NCBI GenBank assembly: GCA_003560165.1
Contig: PWJC01000181.1
Span: 1-49,855 of the forward strand
DNA from: Bacteroidales bacterium
GTDB lineage: Bacteria > Bacteroidota > Bacteroidia > Bacteroidales > UBA7960
DNA: 49,855 nt
Direction: 5' to 3'
Every line of letters starts with the position of its first letter. Positions within the stretch are counted from its first letter, which is position 1. Below are positions 17,917 to 27,094 of this stretch, piece by piece. Both the position numbers and the translations under genes were made by a program. The notes below the pieces were generated by a model. It was not told the origin of the DNA and made no database searches. It saw nothing but the letters and a program-made list of their open reading frames with translations.

Positions 17917-19011
17917 ATGTACCGGATTGCCTTTCCCATGGTGTGTTTCTTTTTCTTGCTGATCCCTTACGGGATGCAGGCAGGGATCAGATCCGGACAA
18001 TTGTTTGCCGGCGGGCAATACCATTTGATGCGCATCTGGCCTCACCATCCCGACATGCGCCCCCATACCGGAGCTTACGGGCATGGTCTCGAAATGGTTG
18101 TTGGGGTGCAAAGCAGGGGAGAAAATAGATGGGAACGATTGTACAACCTGCCTTCGTACGGGGTGGGTTTCTTTTATGGCGAATTGGGCAACCCCGGGGT
18201 GTTCGGCCAGGCCCGTTCCGGATTCCTTTTTTTGGAAATGGTCACTGCCGAGGGGTTTCCGGGTGAACGGCGGATCAAATATTCACTGGGTTTGGCGCAC
18301 CTGAGTGAGTATTACAACCCACCCCACAATACCGGGAACGAGTTCATCGGAACGCCATGGAATGTGCATTTTAATCTGAACTACTCTCTCTCCGTTGCCC
18401 TTGGAGAACACATTCGCCTGCGCCCCGGCCTCTCTTTTAGCCATTTTTCGAACGGGGCCTATAAAAAGCCCAACAGGGGACTGAATATATTGGATGTCAA
18501 CCTCGGAGTGAATTACCATCCCGGAACTTCCCAATGGGAGGACCCCCTGCCCGGGCATCCGGATGAGCCAGCACCACCGCGGCAGCAGTGGCTCTGGATC
18601 TATTCGCACGGCCTTATGCAGCGCGCCCCTGGCGACCCCCGCTACCATGCCAGAACCATTACGCTGAACTATACCCGCAGCTCGGGGCTCAAAAACCGCT
18701 GGGGCGGCGGAGTGGATATATTCTGGGACGACCATGCCAGGGAAGAAACTGCCAGCCAGACCCACCATATGCATTTCTATGATTATATGCGTACCGGCCT
18801 GTTTGTATCGCACGACATTCTTTTCGGCAGGCTGTCTGTATTGATAAACCTGGGAACATACGTATATGCCGGCCACGAGCCCGACCAGCCGCTTTATCAA
18901 CGCATTGGCCTCAGGGTTGCCCTTGGCCGGCATATTGTAGCCAATTTGTCACTGAAAGCCCGTTTTCTCCGGGCCGATTATGCCGAGCTTGGCCTTGGCC
19001 TTGCATTTTGA
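17917..19011 (+). CDS. Acyloxyacyl hydrolase / PagL-like outer-membrane lipid A deacylase family
   Basis: 364 residues with a signal peptide (hydrophobic to about residue 22, ending at QA) and repeated short beta strands expected of an outer-membrane barrel. Residues 176-190 match the PagL active-site region: His176 and Ser178 in SHFSNG, then KPNRGLN. In PagL the His, Ser and a Glu 14 residues after the His form the catalytic set; here that third position is Asn190. PagL removes a 3-O acyl chain from lipid A; whether this homologue keeps that activity is open. A C-terminal half of about 150 residues beyond the PagL-like part (from about residue 215) looks like further barrel strands. Confidence 0.75.
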   Translation: MYRIAFPMVCFFFLLIPYGMQAGIRSGQLFAGGQYHLMRIWPHHPDMRPHTGAYGHGLEMVVGVQSRGENRWERLYNLPSYGVGFFYGELGNPGVFGQARSGFLFLEMVTAEGFPGERRIKYSLGLAHLSEYYNPPHNTGNEFIGTPWNVHFNLNYSLSVALGEHIRLRPGLSFSHFSNGAYKKPNRGLNILDVNLGVNYHPGTSQWEDPLPGHPDEPAPPRQQWLWIYSHGLMQRAPGDPRYHARTITLNYTRSSGLKNRWGGGVDIFWDDHAREETASQTHHMHFYDYMRTGLFVSHDILFGRLSVLINLGTYVYAGHEPDQPLYQRIGLRVALGRHIVANLSLKARFLRADYAELGLGLAF

Positions 19012-19024
19012 CCGGCCAGTCGCT

Positions 19025-19801
19025 TTAAACGCAAAAGCGAAGGCCGTCGAAGGCTAATTCAATGCCAGGGGGAAGCCCTTTGTTGATTTCGCGGTGTTTG
19101 CCCATCTGATGACTGATGTGCGTAATAAAGCCCTTTTCGGGTTGGAGGGTTTGCAGGATGTCGACGGCCTCGTCCAGGGAGAAATGAGTCAGGTGTTTTT
19201 CTTTTCTCAGGGCGTTGATCACCACGACCCTCGAACCCTTCATCTTGTCCAGTTCGCCGGATTCTATGGAGTTGGCGTCGGTCAGGTAGGAGAAAGCCCC
19301 TGTTCGGAAGCCGAATACCGGCATATTGTGGTGCGTGGCATCGATTGGTGTAAAACACAGGTTGTCGACAGCAAAGGGTTTCCCATCAATTTCCCTGAGT
19401 CGGATATTGGGTGCACCAGGGTATTTGTCTTCCTCGAAGGCATAGGAGAATTCATTGCGTATGGATTCGAGCACCAAATCCCTGGCGAAGAGGTGCATCG
19501 CTTTTTTCTGGATCCAGTTGTAGGCCCTTACATCGTCAATACCTCCTGTGTGGTCTTTGTGGTTGTGTGTGATCAGCACCGCATCGAGGCGGCCGACATT
19601 GTGACGTAGCATTTGCTGGCGAAAATCGGGCCCTGCATCAATCACCACGTGGGTGTTTTTCCTGGAAATGAGCACAGAAGTGCGCAGACGTTTGTCGAGG
19701 GTATCTTTGCTTTGGCAAACCTCACAACCGCAACCGATGACCGGCACACCCTGGGAGGTGCCGGTGCCCAATATGGTGACCCATATCTTTTCTTTTCCCA
19801 T
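19025..19801 (-). CDS. Metallo-beta-lactamase-fold hydrolase (PhnP-like phosphodiesterase family)
   Basis: 258 residues. The N-terminus ILGTGTSQGVPVIGCGCEVC, with cysteines that can bind a structural zinc, is the PhnP-type opening. The metal-site motif THNHKDHTGG (HxHxDH) follows at about residues 78-87, then DATHHNMPVFGFR and THISHQMGKH supply further ligands. PhnP cleaves 5-phosphoribosyl 1,2-cyclic phosphate in phosphonate use, but no phn genes are here, so another cyclic phosphodiester or nucleotide is equally possible. The ATG at 19801 gives the full domain. It is divergent from the flavin reductase gene, with a candidate promoter box at 19844-19851. Confidence 0.88.
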   Translation of the reverse strand: MGKEKIWVTILGTGTSQGVPVIGCGCEVCQSKDTLDKRLRTSVLISRKNTHVVIDAGPDFRQQMLRHNVGRLDAVLITHNHKDHTGGIDDVRAYNWIQKKAMHLFARDLVLESIRNEFSYAFEEDKYPGAPNIRLREIDGKPFAVDNLCFTPIDATHHNMPVFGFRTGAFSYLTDANSIESGELDKMKGSRVVVINALRKEKHLTHFSLDEAVDILQTLQPEKGFITHISHQMGKHREINKGLPPGIELAFDGLRFCV

Positions 19802-19843
19802 AAAAACAGCAGATCAACAGCTCCCCTTTATCAGAGTATAAAA

Positions 19844-19851
19844 CAAATGTA
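19844..19851 (-). promoter_or_regulatory. Candidate -7 box for the PhnP-like gene
   Basis: The minus strand reads TACATTTG, matching TAnnTTTG, 42 bases upstream of the start at 19801 in the 130-base divergent gap. No -33 element is clear. Confidence 0.4.
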
Positions 19852-19931
19852 CATGATTTTTTTTAAGCAGGAGGTATGCCCGATTTTTAGTAAATTGCAG
19901 GAATTTTTTTCAGATCCTTAAGCTATTCTGC

Positions 19932-20444
19932 ATGGAAAACCTCTTTCAAAGGATACAGACCCACGATATTCACGACAACCTCTTTCGCCTGATCGGGCAG
20001 GACTGGATGCTGATCACCGCCGGCAAGCCCGGTAACTATAACATGATGACGGCCAGCTGGGGTTGTGCGGGGGTGTTGTGGCGCAAACCCATTGCCATGG
20101 TCTTCATCAGGCCACAGCGGCTGACCTTCGAATTTGTGGAAAAGCAACCCTATTTTACCCTCTCATTTTTCGGCGAGGAACACAAAGGGCTGCTGAACCT
20201 GTGTGGGACAAACTCGGGCCGCGACCTGAACAAAATGGACATTCCCGGTCTTACCGGGCTGGCTACTCCGTCGGGGAGCGTGGGATTCGAAGAGGCCAGG
20301 CTGATGCTGGAATGCCGGAAAATATATTACGACGACATCAAGCCCGAACTCTTCCAGGTATTTGACATCGAAAAGATCTATCCGTCCAAAGACTATCACC
20401 GGTTCTTTATTGGCGAGATCATTCAGGCATGGCAAAAGAAATAA
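19932..20444 (+). CDS. Flavin reductase family protein (FMN-binding split-barrel)
   Basis: 170 residues. The pattern W-MLITAGKPGNYNMMTASWGCAGVLWRKP matches the flavin reductase-like split-barrel proteins that bind FMN. The following VFIRPQRLTFEFVEKQPYFTLSFF fits the same family, as does GEIIQAW near the end. Members reduce flavins with NAD(P)H or act as FMN-binding partners. The electron donor and acceptor here are unknown, and no monooxygenase gene is adjacent. It starts at ATG 19932, is divergent from the PhnP-like gene, and is followed after 53 bases by the DUF6913-type gene, which has its own promoter box. Confidence 0.88.
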   Translation: MENLFQRIQTHDIHDNLFRLIGQDWMLITAGKPGNYNMMTASWGCAGVLWRKPIAMVFIRPQRLTFEFVEKQPYFTLSFFGEEHKGLLNLCGTNSGRDLNKMDIPGLTGLATPSGSVGFEEARLMLECRKIYYDDIKPELFQVFDIEKIYPSKDYHRFFIGEIIQAWQKK

Positions 20445-20470
20445 GCCGGCCGGGTATGCGGGTTTTGTTG

Positions 20471-20478
20471 TAACTTTG
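20471..20478 (+). promoter_or_regulatory. Candidate -7 box for the DUF6913-dapA pair
   Basis: TAACTTTG matches TAnnTTTG, 19 bases upstream of the GTG start at 20498, in the gap after the flavin reductase gene. Confidence 0.5.
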
Positions 20479-20497
20479 AACATAAACCATTGCCAGG

Positions 20498-21058
20498 GTG
20501 AACATAGTTGAAAGGATCAGGCGTTCGGTGAGCATTTACTATTTGCGCCGCGATTTGGAAAAATCCCGGCGTAACCGCAGCATGGTCAATTACGAACAGG
20601 CCCGGCAACTGGGTATTTTATTTGATGCCGGAAAGCCTGAAAACGTGACTTTTGTCGAAGGGTTCCGCAAACAATTGGAGGAAGAGGGGAAGAAGGTCTT
20701 TGTCCTGGGATACGTCGACAAAAAACACTTGCCATCGCAACTGATCCATCAACTCAGGGTGTCGTATTGCCTGAGAAGGGACTTTTCGTGGAATTTGCGG
20801 CCCCGCAGTCATTTTTTGCAGCAGTTCGTAAAAAGGGAATACGACATCCTGATGGATCTGAGCGCCCCTGAACAATTGCCGATGAAATATCTGGCCGCGG
20901 TCTCCCCTTCAAGGTTCAAAGTGGGAGCCTACCATGAGGGCTATCTCGCTATTTTCGACCTCACCATGCAGGTCGATCCGGGATGTACGGCTGCTGAACT
21001 GGCAAAACACTGCATCCACTATTTGAAAATCATAAAAACACCCAATGCCCATGACTGA
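20498..21058 (+). CDS. DUF6913-family protein of unknown function
   Basis: 186 residues, starting with GTG at 20498, 19 bases after a promoter box. It looks like the Bacteroidota-restricted DUF6913 family: an N-terminal basic amphipathic helix (ERIRRSVSIYYLRRDLEKSRRNR), then a Rossmann-like alternation (LGILFDAG, KVFVLGYVD, YDILMDLSAP), and near the C-terminus KVGAYHEG followed by FDLTMQV. I know of no established function. Its 3' end overlaps the dapA start by 14 bases, so the two are translationally linked. I recall this neighbour pair from other Bacteroidota, which hints at a link with lysine or cell-wall synthesis; that is inference only. Confidence 0.8.
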   Translation: MNIVERIRRSVSIYYLRRDLEKSRRNRSMVNYEQARQLGILFDAGKPENVTFVEGFRKQLEEEGKKVFVLGYVDKKHLPSQLIHQLRVSYCLRRDFSWNLRPRSHFLQQFVKREYDILMDLSAPEQLPMKYLAAVSPSRFKVGAYHEGYLAIFDLTMQVDPGCTAAELAKHCIHYLKIIKTPNAHD

Positions 21059-21953
21059 CAGATTCAGGGGTACCGGAACGGCCATTGTCACCCCCTTTTA
21101 CAAAGAGGGAAGTATTGACTTCAAATCCTTTGAGAAACTGATCGATTACCAGATAAGCAATGGGATCGATTACCTTGTATTTTTAGGCACCACCGGAGAG
21201 TCGGTTACCCTGAGTCCCGAAGAAAGGAATGCCGTTGTCCGGTTTGCCACCGAAGTGGTCGGCAGCCGCGTTCCCGTGGTTATTGGCATCGGAGGAAGCA
21301 ATACCCGGGCAGTTGCCCGGACTATCAGGCAAACGGACTTTGATGGCGTGGATGCCGTATTGTCGGTAAGCCCCTATTACAACAAGCCCCAGCCTAAGGG
21401 GATCTACGCCCATTACAGGGAGATCGCTTCGGTTTGCCCGGTACCGGTTATCATTTACAATGTTCCTGGCCGCACTGCCTCGAACATCGATGCCGGAACC
21501 ACCCTCGACATTGCGGCCGGCCTGCCCAATGTGATCGGGGTGAAGGAGGCTTCGAAAGACCTTGAGCAATGCGCCCGCATCATCAAAGACAAGCCTGCGG
21601 GGTTTCTGGTCATTTCGGGAAGTGACGAACTGACTCTGCCTTTCATGGCCCTCGGAGGCAACGGGGTCATTTCGGTGGCTGCCAATGCGCTCCCGGCCGA
21701 GTTTTCGGCCATGGTAAATCATTGCCTCGACAACCGCTTCGAAAGGGCCAGGTCTGTCCATCTGCGGATTTTTGACATCATTCAGGCTATTTATGCCGAG
21801 GGCAGCCCCTCTGGGGTAAAAGCCCTGCTGTCCAATATGGGGTTGTGCAGGAATGTGGTCAGGCTCCCTCTGGTAAAGGTGAGTAAATCGCTGAACCTTC
21901 ACCTGGCCAAATTGATCGGGCAGCTTGAGCAAAATCCCGTCAGCGAAAAATAA
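21045..21953 (+). CDS. dapA: 4-hydroxy-tetrahydrodipicolinate synthase
   Basis: 302 residues; condenses pyruvate with aspartate semialdehyde, the first committed step to diaminopimelate and lysine. Schiff-base Lys167 lies in GVKEAS, the catalytic Tyr138 in YNVPGRT, and the TTGES loop at 49-53. YYNKPQPKG is also typical. The start may be ATG 21045 or ATG 21051 (two residues shorter); both overlap the preceding DUF6913 gene. The next gene, the secreted carboxypeptidase, follows after 12 bases. Confidence 0.97.
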   Translation: MPMTDRFRGTGTAIVTPFYKEGSIDFKSFEKLIDYQISNGIDYLVFLGTTGESVTLSPEERNAVVRFATEVVGSRVPVVIGIGGSNTRAVARTIRQTDFDGVDAVLSVSPYYNKPQPKGIYAHYREIASVCPVPVIIYNVPGRTASNIDAGTTLDIAAGLPNVIGVKEASKDLEQCARIIKDKPAGFLVISGSDELTLPFMALGGNGVISVAANALPAEFSAMVNHCLDNRFERARSVHLRIFDIIQAIYAEGSPSGVKALLSNMGLCRNVVRLPLVKVSKSLNLHLAKLIGQLEQNPVSEK

Positions 21954-21965
21954 ACCAGCTACCCG

Positions 21966-24272
21966 ATGCGTATTTTCAAACTTCGATTGTGGCCACGTTT
22001 TTCCCTGTGGTTTTTAAACCTGGTCTTATTTCCGGCATTCCTGTGTTCCGGTCAGCTATACGGAGAACCTGCCGGCAGTTACTTCGATTCGAGGGGAGAG
22101 CTGTATTTTTCTTTTGCCCATCCCGGTAAGGAGCAGATTAATAAGCTGATGCTCATTGTCTCGGTCGACTGCATCCGCAATGACTCTGTGTTTGCCTATG
22201 CCAATCATCAGGAGTTTGCCAGTTTTCTGGATTTTAGCCTCGATTATCATGTGTTGTCCGCCCCTGGCCTTGTTGATTACGATCTGAATATGAAATCCTG
22301 GGACGAACTGCAGCAGAAAGAGGAACTCGGTTGGGACTTTTATCCGACCTACGAGGCCTATGTCCACATGATGGAAGGCTTTGAGAAGGATTTCCCCCAT
22401 CTGGTCAGCATTCACAGCATTGGAGAAACCCCCCTTGGCCGCGAATTGCTTTTTGCGAGGATATCCTCCAGACAGGATGGGGCGGCGGCGGTGCCAGCCT
22501 TTATGTATACGGCAACCATGCACGGAGATGAGACGGCCGGTTTTGTTCTTTCGCTGCGACTGATCCATCATCTACTCAATCAATATGGTGAAGATGAGCG
22601 CATTACCCGAATGCTTCAGAATACAGACATCTGGATATGTCCCAATGAAAACCCCGACGGTACCTACACCGACGACAACACGACCATTCAGGGGGCCACC
22701 AGGGGAAATTCCAACTTCATCGACCTGAACCGCAACTACCCCAATCCGGTCAGTGACCCCTCAGCGCCTATGCAGCCAGAGACCCTGGCCATGATCGGTT
22801 TTACCGATACCCTGAATTTTATAATGTCGGCCAACATGCATGGCGGCATTGAACTGGTGAATTTTCCTTTCGATGCCTGGCGTTCTTTGCAAAGGAAACA
22901 TGTCGATCACAACTGGTGGCAGATGGTCATGCAAGAATACGTGGATACAGTTCACGCTTACGCCCCCCCGGGGTATATGACCGGGATGGGCAACGGGGTG
23001 ACCCATGGCGGCGACTGGTATGTGATCTATGGCAGCAGGCAGGATTACATGAATTATTACCGGGGGTGCCGCGAATTCACCCTCGAACTGAGCAACGACA
23101 AGATCCCGCCACCCGAACAGCTGCCCGGCCTCTGGGAATACAATCACCGCTCCCTGATCAACTATATTTCGCAGGCAAGCTATGGCATTCGTGGCCTGGT
23201 ATACGACAACGGCAGCGGGCAGCCTTTGGATGCCGGATTATTGGTGAGCGGGCACGACGAATATTACTCAGCCATTCGGACCTCGCCTAAAACCGGATTT
23301 TTTTTCAGGCCTATTGAACAGGGAGCCCATACCCTCGAAGTGACGGCTGAGGGTTTTGACACCCTGCTTGTCGGGCAGCTAGAGGTAGCTGACCGCCACA
23401 ACAGATTTCTGAGCATCGGGCTTCCGGCAGCCGGGTCGGGCGATTTGACCACAGTGGAAATAGGGCGGGAGGGCGAGGGGGTGCTTACCCCTTATGAGGG
23501 CAGCCTTTTGCTCAATGAGGGAGCCAATCTTTTTTTGGAAGCCGCTGCCGCCGAAGGGTGGTTGTTCTCTCACTGGGAAGTGGACGCAGACAGTCTGCCC
23601 GATCCTTCGGTCATCGTTTCTTTTGATGAGGACGCCCGGGTTGTGGCATATTTCAAGCAAACGCCCCAGCCACAGATTGCGGTCTTGCCCACCGCTGTTG
23701 ATTTCGGGCAGGTAGAAACAGGGCAGGAGCAGGAAAGTGTGCTGGAGATCTTCAACACCGGCAGCATTTTGCTGAGCATCGATGCCCTTAGTTTCGACAA
23801 TCCTGCTTTTTTCATGCGGGAGGAACCGCCTTTTCTGATCGAACCAGGTACATCGCAGTATTTTTCACTGGTGTTTTTGCCCCCTGAAGAGGGGCGGCAT
23901 ACGGGAAATCTGAGCATTCTGAGCAATGCGGCCAATGAGCCTACACTGCGGGTGACCCTCGAAGGCGAAGGTCAGGATGCGGTGTTCGTGCGGCATCCCC
24001 CGGAGGACCATCAGGCCGTGATCGATGTGTACCCCAACCCCGCGGGAGCGGGCAGCCGGGCTTCCCTGCTGCTGGGATCGCCCATGGATGTCAGGCTCGA
24101 AGTGCTAAGCCTTTCGGGACAGGGAGTGACCGTTTTGTTTGAGGGTCTTCTTGACAGCGGAGAACATGCCTTTTCCCTCTGGGAGGCGATGCAGGGAAAA
24201 AGGGCAGGCATTTACTTCTTACGGCTTTTGGGCGCAGACAAGGTATTGTATAAACGTTTTGTTATCCTGTAA
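21966..24272 (+). CDS. Secreted M14 zinc carboxypeptidase with T9SS sorting domain
   Basis: 768 residues. Signal peptide (about 1-30), an unassigned N-terminal part, then the M14 peptidase domain (about 125-400) with zinc ligands His186 and Glu189 (HGDE) and His292 (MHGG), an NRN arginine at 256, and catalytic Glu374 (FTLEL). After it come a carboxypeptidase-regulatory-like beta sandwich (about 405-485), a divergent InlB-type repeat (about 495-565, FSHWEVD then VVAYF), an abnormal-spindle/HYDIN-like domain (about 570-670, VDFGQVETG) and a type A T9SS C-terminal sorting domain (about 685-768, starting VYPNPA and ending KRFVIL). It is predicted to be exported by T9SS, trimmed and attached to the surface or released. 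It probably trims peptides outside the cell. Confidence 0.93.
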   Translation: MRIFKLRLWPRFSLWFLNLVLFPAFLCSGQLYGEPAGSYFDSRGELYFSFAHPGKEQINKLMLIVSVDCIRNDSVFAYANHQEFASFLDFSLDYHVLSAPGLVDYDLNMKSWDELQQKEELGWDFYPTYEAYVHMMEGFEKDFPHLVSIHSIGETPLGRELLFARISSRQDGAAAVPAFMYTATMHGDETAGFVLSLRLIHHLLNQYGEDERITRMLQNTDIWICPNENPDGTYTDDNTTIQGATRGNSNFIDLNRNYPNPVSDPSAPMQPETLAMIGFTDTLNFIMSANMHGGIELVNFPFDAWRSLQRKHVDHNWWQMVMQEYVDTVHAYAPPGYMTGMGNGVTHGGDWYVIYGSRQDYMNYYRGCREFTLELSNDKIPPPEQLPGLWEYNHRSLINYISQASYGIRGLVYDNGSGQPLDAGLLVSGHDEYYSAIRTSPKTGFFFRPIEQGAHTLEVTAEGFDTLLVGQLEVADRHNRFLSIGLPAAGSGDLTTVEIGREGEGVLTPYEGSLLLNEGANLFLEAAAAEGWLFSHWEVDADSLPDPSVIVSFDEDARVVAYFKQTPQPQIAVLPTAVDFGQVETGQEQESVLEIFNTGSILLSIDALSFDNPAFFMREEPPFLIEPGTSQYFSLVFLPPEEGRHTGNLSILSNAANEPTLRVTLEGEGQDAVFVRHPPEDHQAVIDVYPNPAGAGSRASLLLGSPMDVRLEVLSLSGQGVTVLFEGLLDSGEHAFSLWEAMQGKRAGIYFLRLLGADKVLYKRFVIL

Positions 24273-24281
24273 AAGAGCCTG

Positions 24282-26924
24282 TCATGACAGCTGACCCCGT
24301 CGGAGCTGCCTGAGTTGTTGCTCAATGACCCGTATCCTTGCCTCTGCATCCGACTGCTTCTTCCTTTCCATGTCCACTACCTTCGATGGCGCATTGCTTA
24401 GAAACTTCCCGTTGGAGAGTTTTTTCCTTGTGCTTTTCAGAAAACCTTGCTGGTAGGCCAGTTCAGACTCCAGGCTTCTGATCTCTTCGCCGGTATTGAG
24501 TTGCCCGGCTATGGGAATATGCAATTCAGTGGAACGGACAATCAGGGTATGGGTGCCTTCGGGCTTTTCCTGGACATAGCCCAGGTGGCTGATATTGCAC
24601 AACTTTTTGATGATGCCGTCAAAGGTGATGTCGGGGGGCTGGTTGTCGTTTTTGCGGACAAACACCTCGATGGGTTCTTTGGGAGGGATGTTTTTTTCCT
24701 GCCTCATGTTCCGGATGCCCATAACGACTTCCCTGGCAAAGGAGAACCTGCCTTCCATGCTTGCATCGTATGAGGAGGCCCGGGGCATTGGTGCCACAAC
24801 AATACTTTCCGCATCCTGTTCATCCCTGATATGGGAATAGATCTCTTCGGATATGAAGGGCATAAAGGGGTGGATCACCCGCATCAGTTTGTTCAGAAAG
24901 CCAATGGTGGCCCTGTGGGTGATCTGGTCAACGGGCCGCTGGTAGGGGGGCTTGACCATTTCGAGGTACCATGAGCAGAAGTCGTCCCACACCAGTTTGT
25001 AGACGCTCATTAATGCATCGGCTATTCGATATCTGGAGAAATGATCTTCGATAATCTCCAGCGACCGGTTCAGGTTTGCTTCGAACCACTGTATGGCGGT
25101 AGCCGATTCACCGGACTGGGCCATGTCCGGGACCATGTCCCAGCTTTGGGTTAAGCGGAAGGCATTCCAGATCTTGTTGGAAAAGTTCCGGCCCTGTTCG
25201 CACAAGGCTTCCTCAAAAAGCAAGTCGTTCCCTGCGGGTGAACTGAACAACATGCCAACCCTTACTCCATCGGCCCCGTAGGTCTCGATCAGGGACAGGG
25301 GATCTGGAGAGTTGCCCAGCGATTTGGACATTTTTCTCCCCTGCTTGTCGCGGACAATGCCGTGCAGGTATACATTGCGGAACGGGATTTCACCGCGAAA
25401 TTCCAAACCTGCCATGATCATGCGGGCCACCCAGAAAAACAGGATCTCGGGAGCGGTAACCAGGTCATTGGTGGGGTAATAGTAGCGTATTTCGGGATTG
25501 AGGGGATGGTTGATGCCGTCAAATACCGAAATGGGCCATAACCAGGATGAGAACCAGGTGTCCAGTACGTCTTCGTCCTGACGCAATTCGCCGGCATTCA
25601 GGCCGGCACCGTACTTCTCCCTGGCCATGATCAGGGCTTCTTCGGCCGATTTGGCTACCACAAAGCGGCCATCGGGCAGGTACCAGGCCGGAATCCTGTG
25701 CCCCCACCAAAGTTGCCGGCTTATGCACCAATCCCGCACATTTTCCATCCAGTGCCTGTAAATGTTCTTGAACTTGGGCGGATGGAAACGGATGGTGTCG
25801 TTCATAACCACCTCCAGGGCCGGTTTGGCCAGCTCGTCCATTTTAAGGAACCACTGCAGCGATAGCCTGGGTTCGATCACCTCATCGGTACGCTCCGAAA
25901 ACCCGATGCTGTTGGTGATCTCCTCAACCCTGGTCAGCTGTCCATTTTCTTTCAGGTCGCGGACAACCTTTTCTCTGGCCGCAAACCGGTCTTCGCCAAT
26001 GTACAATTCCGCTTTTTCGTTCAGGGTTCCGTTGTCGTTGAAAATGTCGATACCGGGCAACCCGTGTTTCAAACCAAGCTGATAGTCGTTGATGTCGTGG
26101 GCCGGGGTTACCTTGAGTGCGCCCGTGCCGAATTCCCTGTCTGCGTATTCGTCGAGAATAAACGGGACAGGTCTGTTTATCAAAGGAACCAGAGCCTTTT
26201 TGCCAATAAGATGACGGTACCTGTCGTCTTCGGGATGAATGCAGATGCCGGTATCTCCCAGTATGGTTTCGGGTCTGGTGGTGGCGATCTCAATGGTTTC
26301 ATCGCTGCCTTCGATCTGGTAGCGTATATAATAGAATTCAGACCTGACTTCGCGGTGTACCACCTCCTCGTCGGAGAGTGCAGTCAGGGCCCCCGGATCC
26401 CAGTTGACCATGCGTACACCCCGGTAAATAAGCCCTTTTTCATACAGCTCGATGAATACCCGGCTGACCGAATCGGACAACTCCTTGTCCATGGTAAAGC
26501 GGGTGCGGCTCCAGTCGCAGGATGCCCCGAGCTTTTTCAGCTGCTCCAGTATGATGCCTCCGTGTTTTTCTTTCCAGTCCCAGGCATGTTGTAAAAATTC
26601 TTCGCGGCTGAGGGTTTGCTTTTCAATGCCTTCTTCCTTCAGCTTGTTCACCACCCTGGCCTCAGTAGCAATGCTGGCGTGATCGGTGCCCGGCACCCAA
26701 CAGGTATTGTGACCCTGCATCCTGGCCCGTCGTACCAATACGTCCTGGATGGTATTGTTGAGCATATGACCCATATGCAGCACCCCGGTAACATTGGGTG
26801 GGGGGATCACCATGCTGTAGGGGGTGCGCTCATCGGGTTCCGATCGGAAATACCCTTTTTCAATCCAGTGGGCGTACCATTCAGACTCTATGTTTTTGGG
26901 CGAATATTTCTTTTCAATTTGCAT
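24282..26924 (-). CDS. valS: Valine--tRNA ligase
   Basis: 880 residues, normal for ValS. Class I motifs are intact: HMGH (PPNVTGVLHMGH) and KMSKS (GRKMSKSLGN). The editing (CP1) domain follows (ATTRPETILGDT), with anticodon-binding helices and a C-terminal coiled coil (SKVVDMERKKQSDAEARIR). The frame is open to 26963, but that start would lie within the candidate promoter box at 26961-26968. The ATG at 26924 gives the usual MQIEKKYSPKNIE beginning. It converges with the carboxypeptidase gene, leaving 9 bases between stops, and is divergent from the repeat-protein gene. Confidence 0.97.
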   Translation of the reverse strand: MQIEKKYSPKNIESEWYAHWIEKGYFRSEPDERTPYSMVIPPPNVTGVLHMGHMLNNTIQDVLVRRARMQGHNTCWVPGTDHASIATEARVVNKLKEEGIEKQTLSREEFLQHAWDWKEKHGGIILEQLKKLGASCDWSRTRFTMDKELSDSVSRVFIELYEKGLIYRGVRMVNWDPGALTALSDEEVVHREVRSEFYYIRYQIEGSDETIEIATTRPETILGDTGICIHPEDDRYRHLIGKKALVPLINRPVPFILDEYADREFGTGALKVTPAHDINDYQLGLKHGLPGIDIFNDNGTLNEKAELYIGEDRFAAREKVVRDLKENGQLTRVEEITNSIGFSERTDEVIEPRLSLQWFLKMDELAKPALEVVMNDTIRFHPPKFKNIYRHWMENVRDWCISRQLWWGHRIPAWYLPDGRFVVAKSAEEALIMAREKYGAGLNAGELRQDEDVLDTWFSSWLWPISVFDGINHPLNPEIRYYYPTNDLVTAPEILFFWVARMIMAGLEFRGEIPFRNVYLHGIVRDKQGRKMSKSLGNSPDPLSLIETYGADGVRVGMLFSSPAGNDLLFEEALCEQGRNFSNKIWNAFRLTQSWDMVPDMAQSGESATAIQWFEANLNRSLEIIEDHFSRYRIADALMSVYKLVWDDFCSWYLEMVKPPYQRPVDQITHRATIGFLNKLMRVIHPFMPFISEEIYSHIRDEQDAESIVVAPMPRASSYDASMEGRFSFAREVVMGIRNMRQEKNIPPKEPIEVFVRKNDNQPPDITFDGIIKKLCNISHLGYVQEKPEGTHTLIVRSTELHIPIAGQLNTGEEIRSLESELAYQQGFLKSTRKKLSNGKFLSNAPSKVVDMERKKQSDAEARIRVIEQQLRQLRRGQLS

Positions 26925-26960
26925 AAGGCTGGTCTGGGTAGATGAGTTAAAAAAACCTGT

Positions 26961-26968
26961 CAAAGGTA
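26961..26968 (-). promoter_or_regulatory. Candidate -7 box for valS
   Basis: The minus strand reads TACCTTTG, matching TAnnTTTG, 36 bases upstream of the ATG at 26924. It argues against the longer open frame that begins at 26963. No T-box-like leader is evident in the short interval. Confidence 0.5.
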
Positions 26969-27053
26969 AAAAAAAAACCTCAGGGGGTCTTTCCCAACGA
27001 CGGGCCTGCCGGTTGTTTTTTTTGCAGCTTCCAGCCTGTAAGCCTGTTTTTAT

Positions 27054-27061
27054 TAAATTTG
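27054..27061 (+). promoter_or_regulatory. Candidate -7 box for the repeat protein-lplA operon
   Basis: TAAATTTG matches TAnnTTTG, 33 bases before the ATG at 27095. A TTG that could extend the reading frame (27059) lies inside this box and is therefore unlikely to be the start. Confidence 0.5.
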
Positions 27062-27094
27062 CAGTACCGGCATGACACCATCATTCAACCCCCC

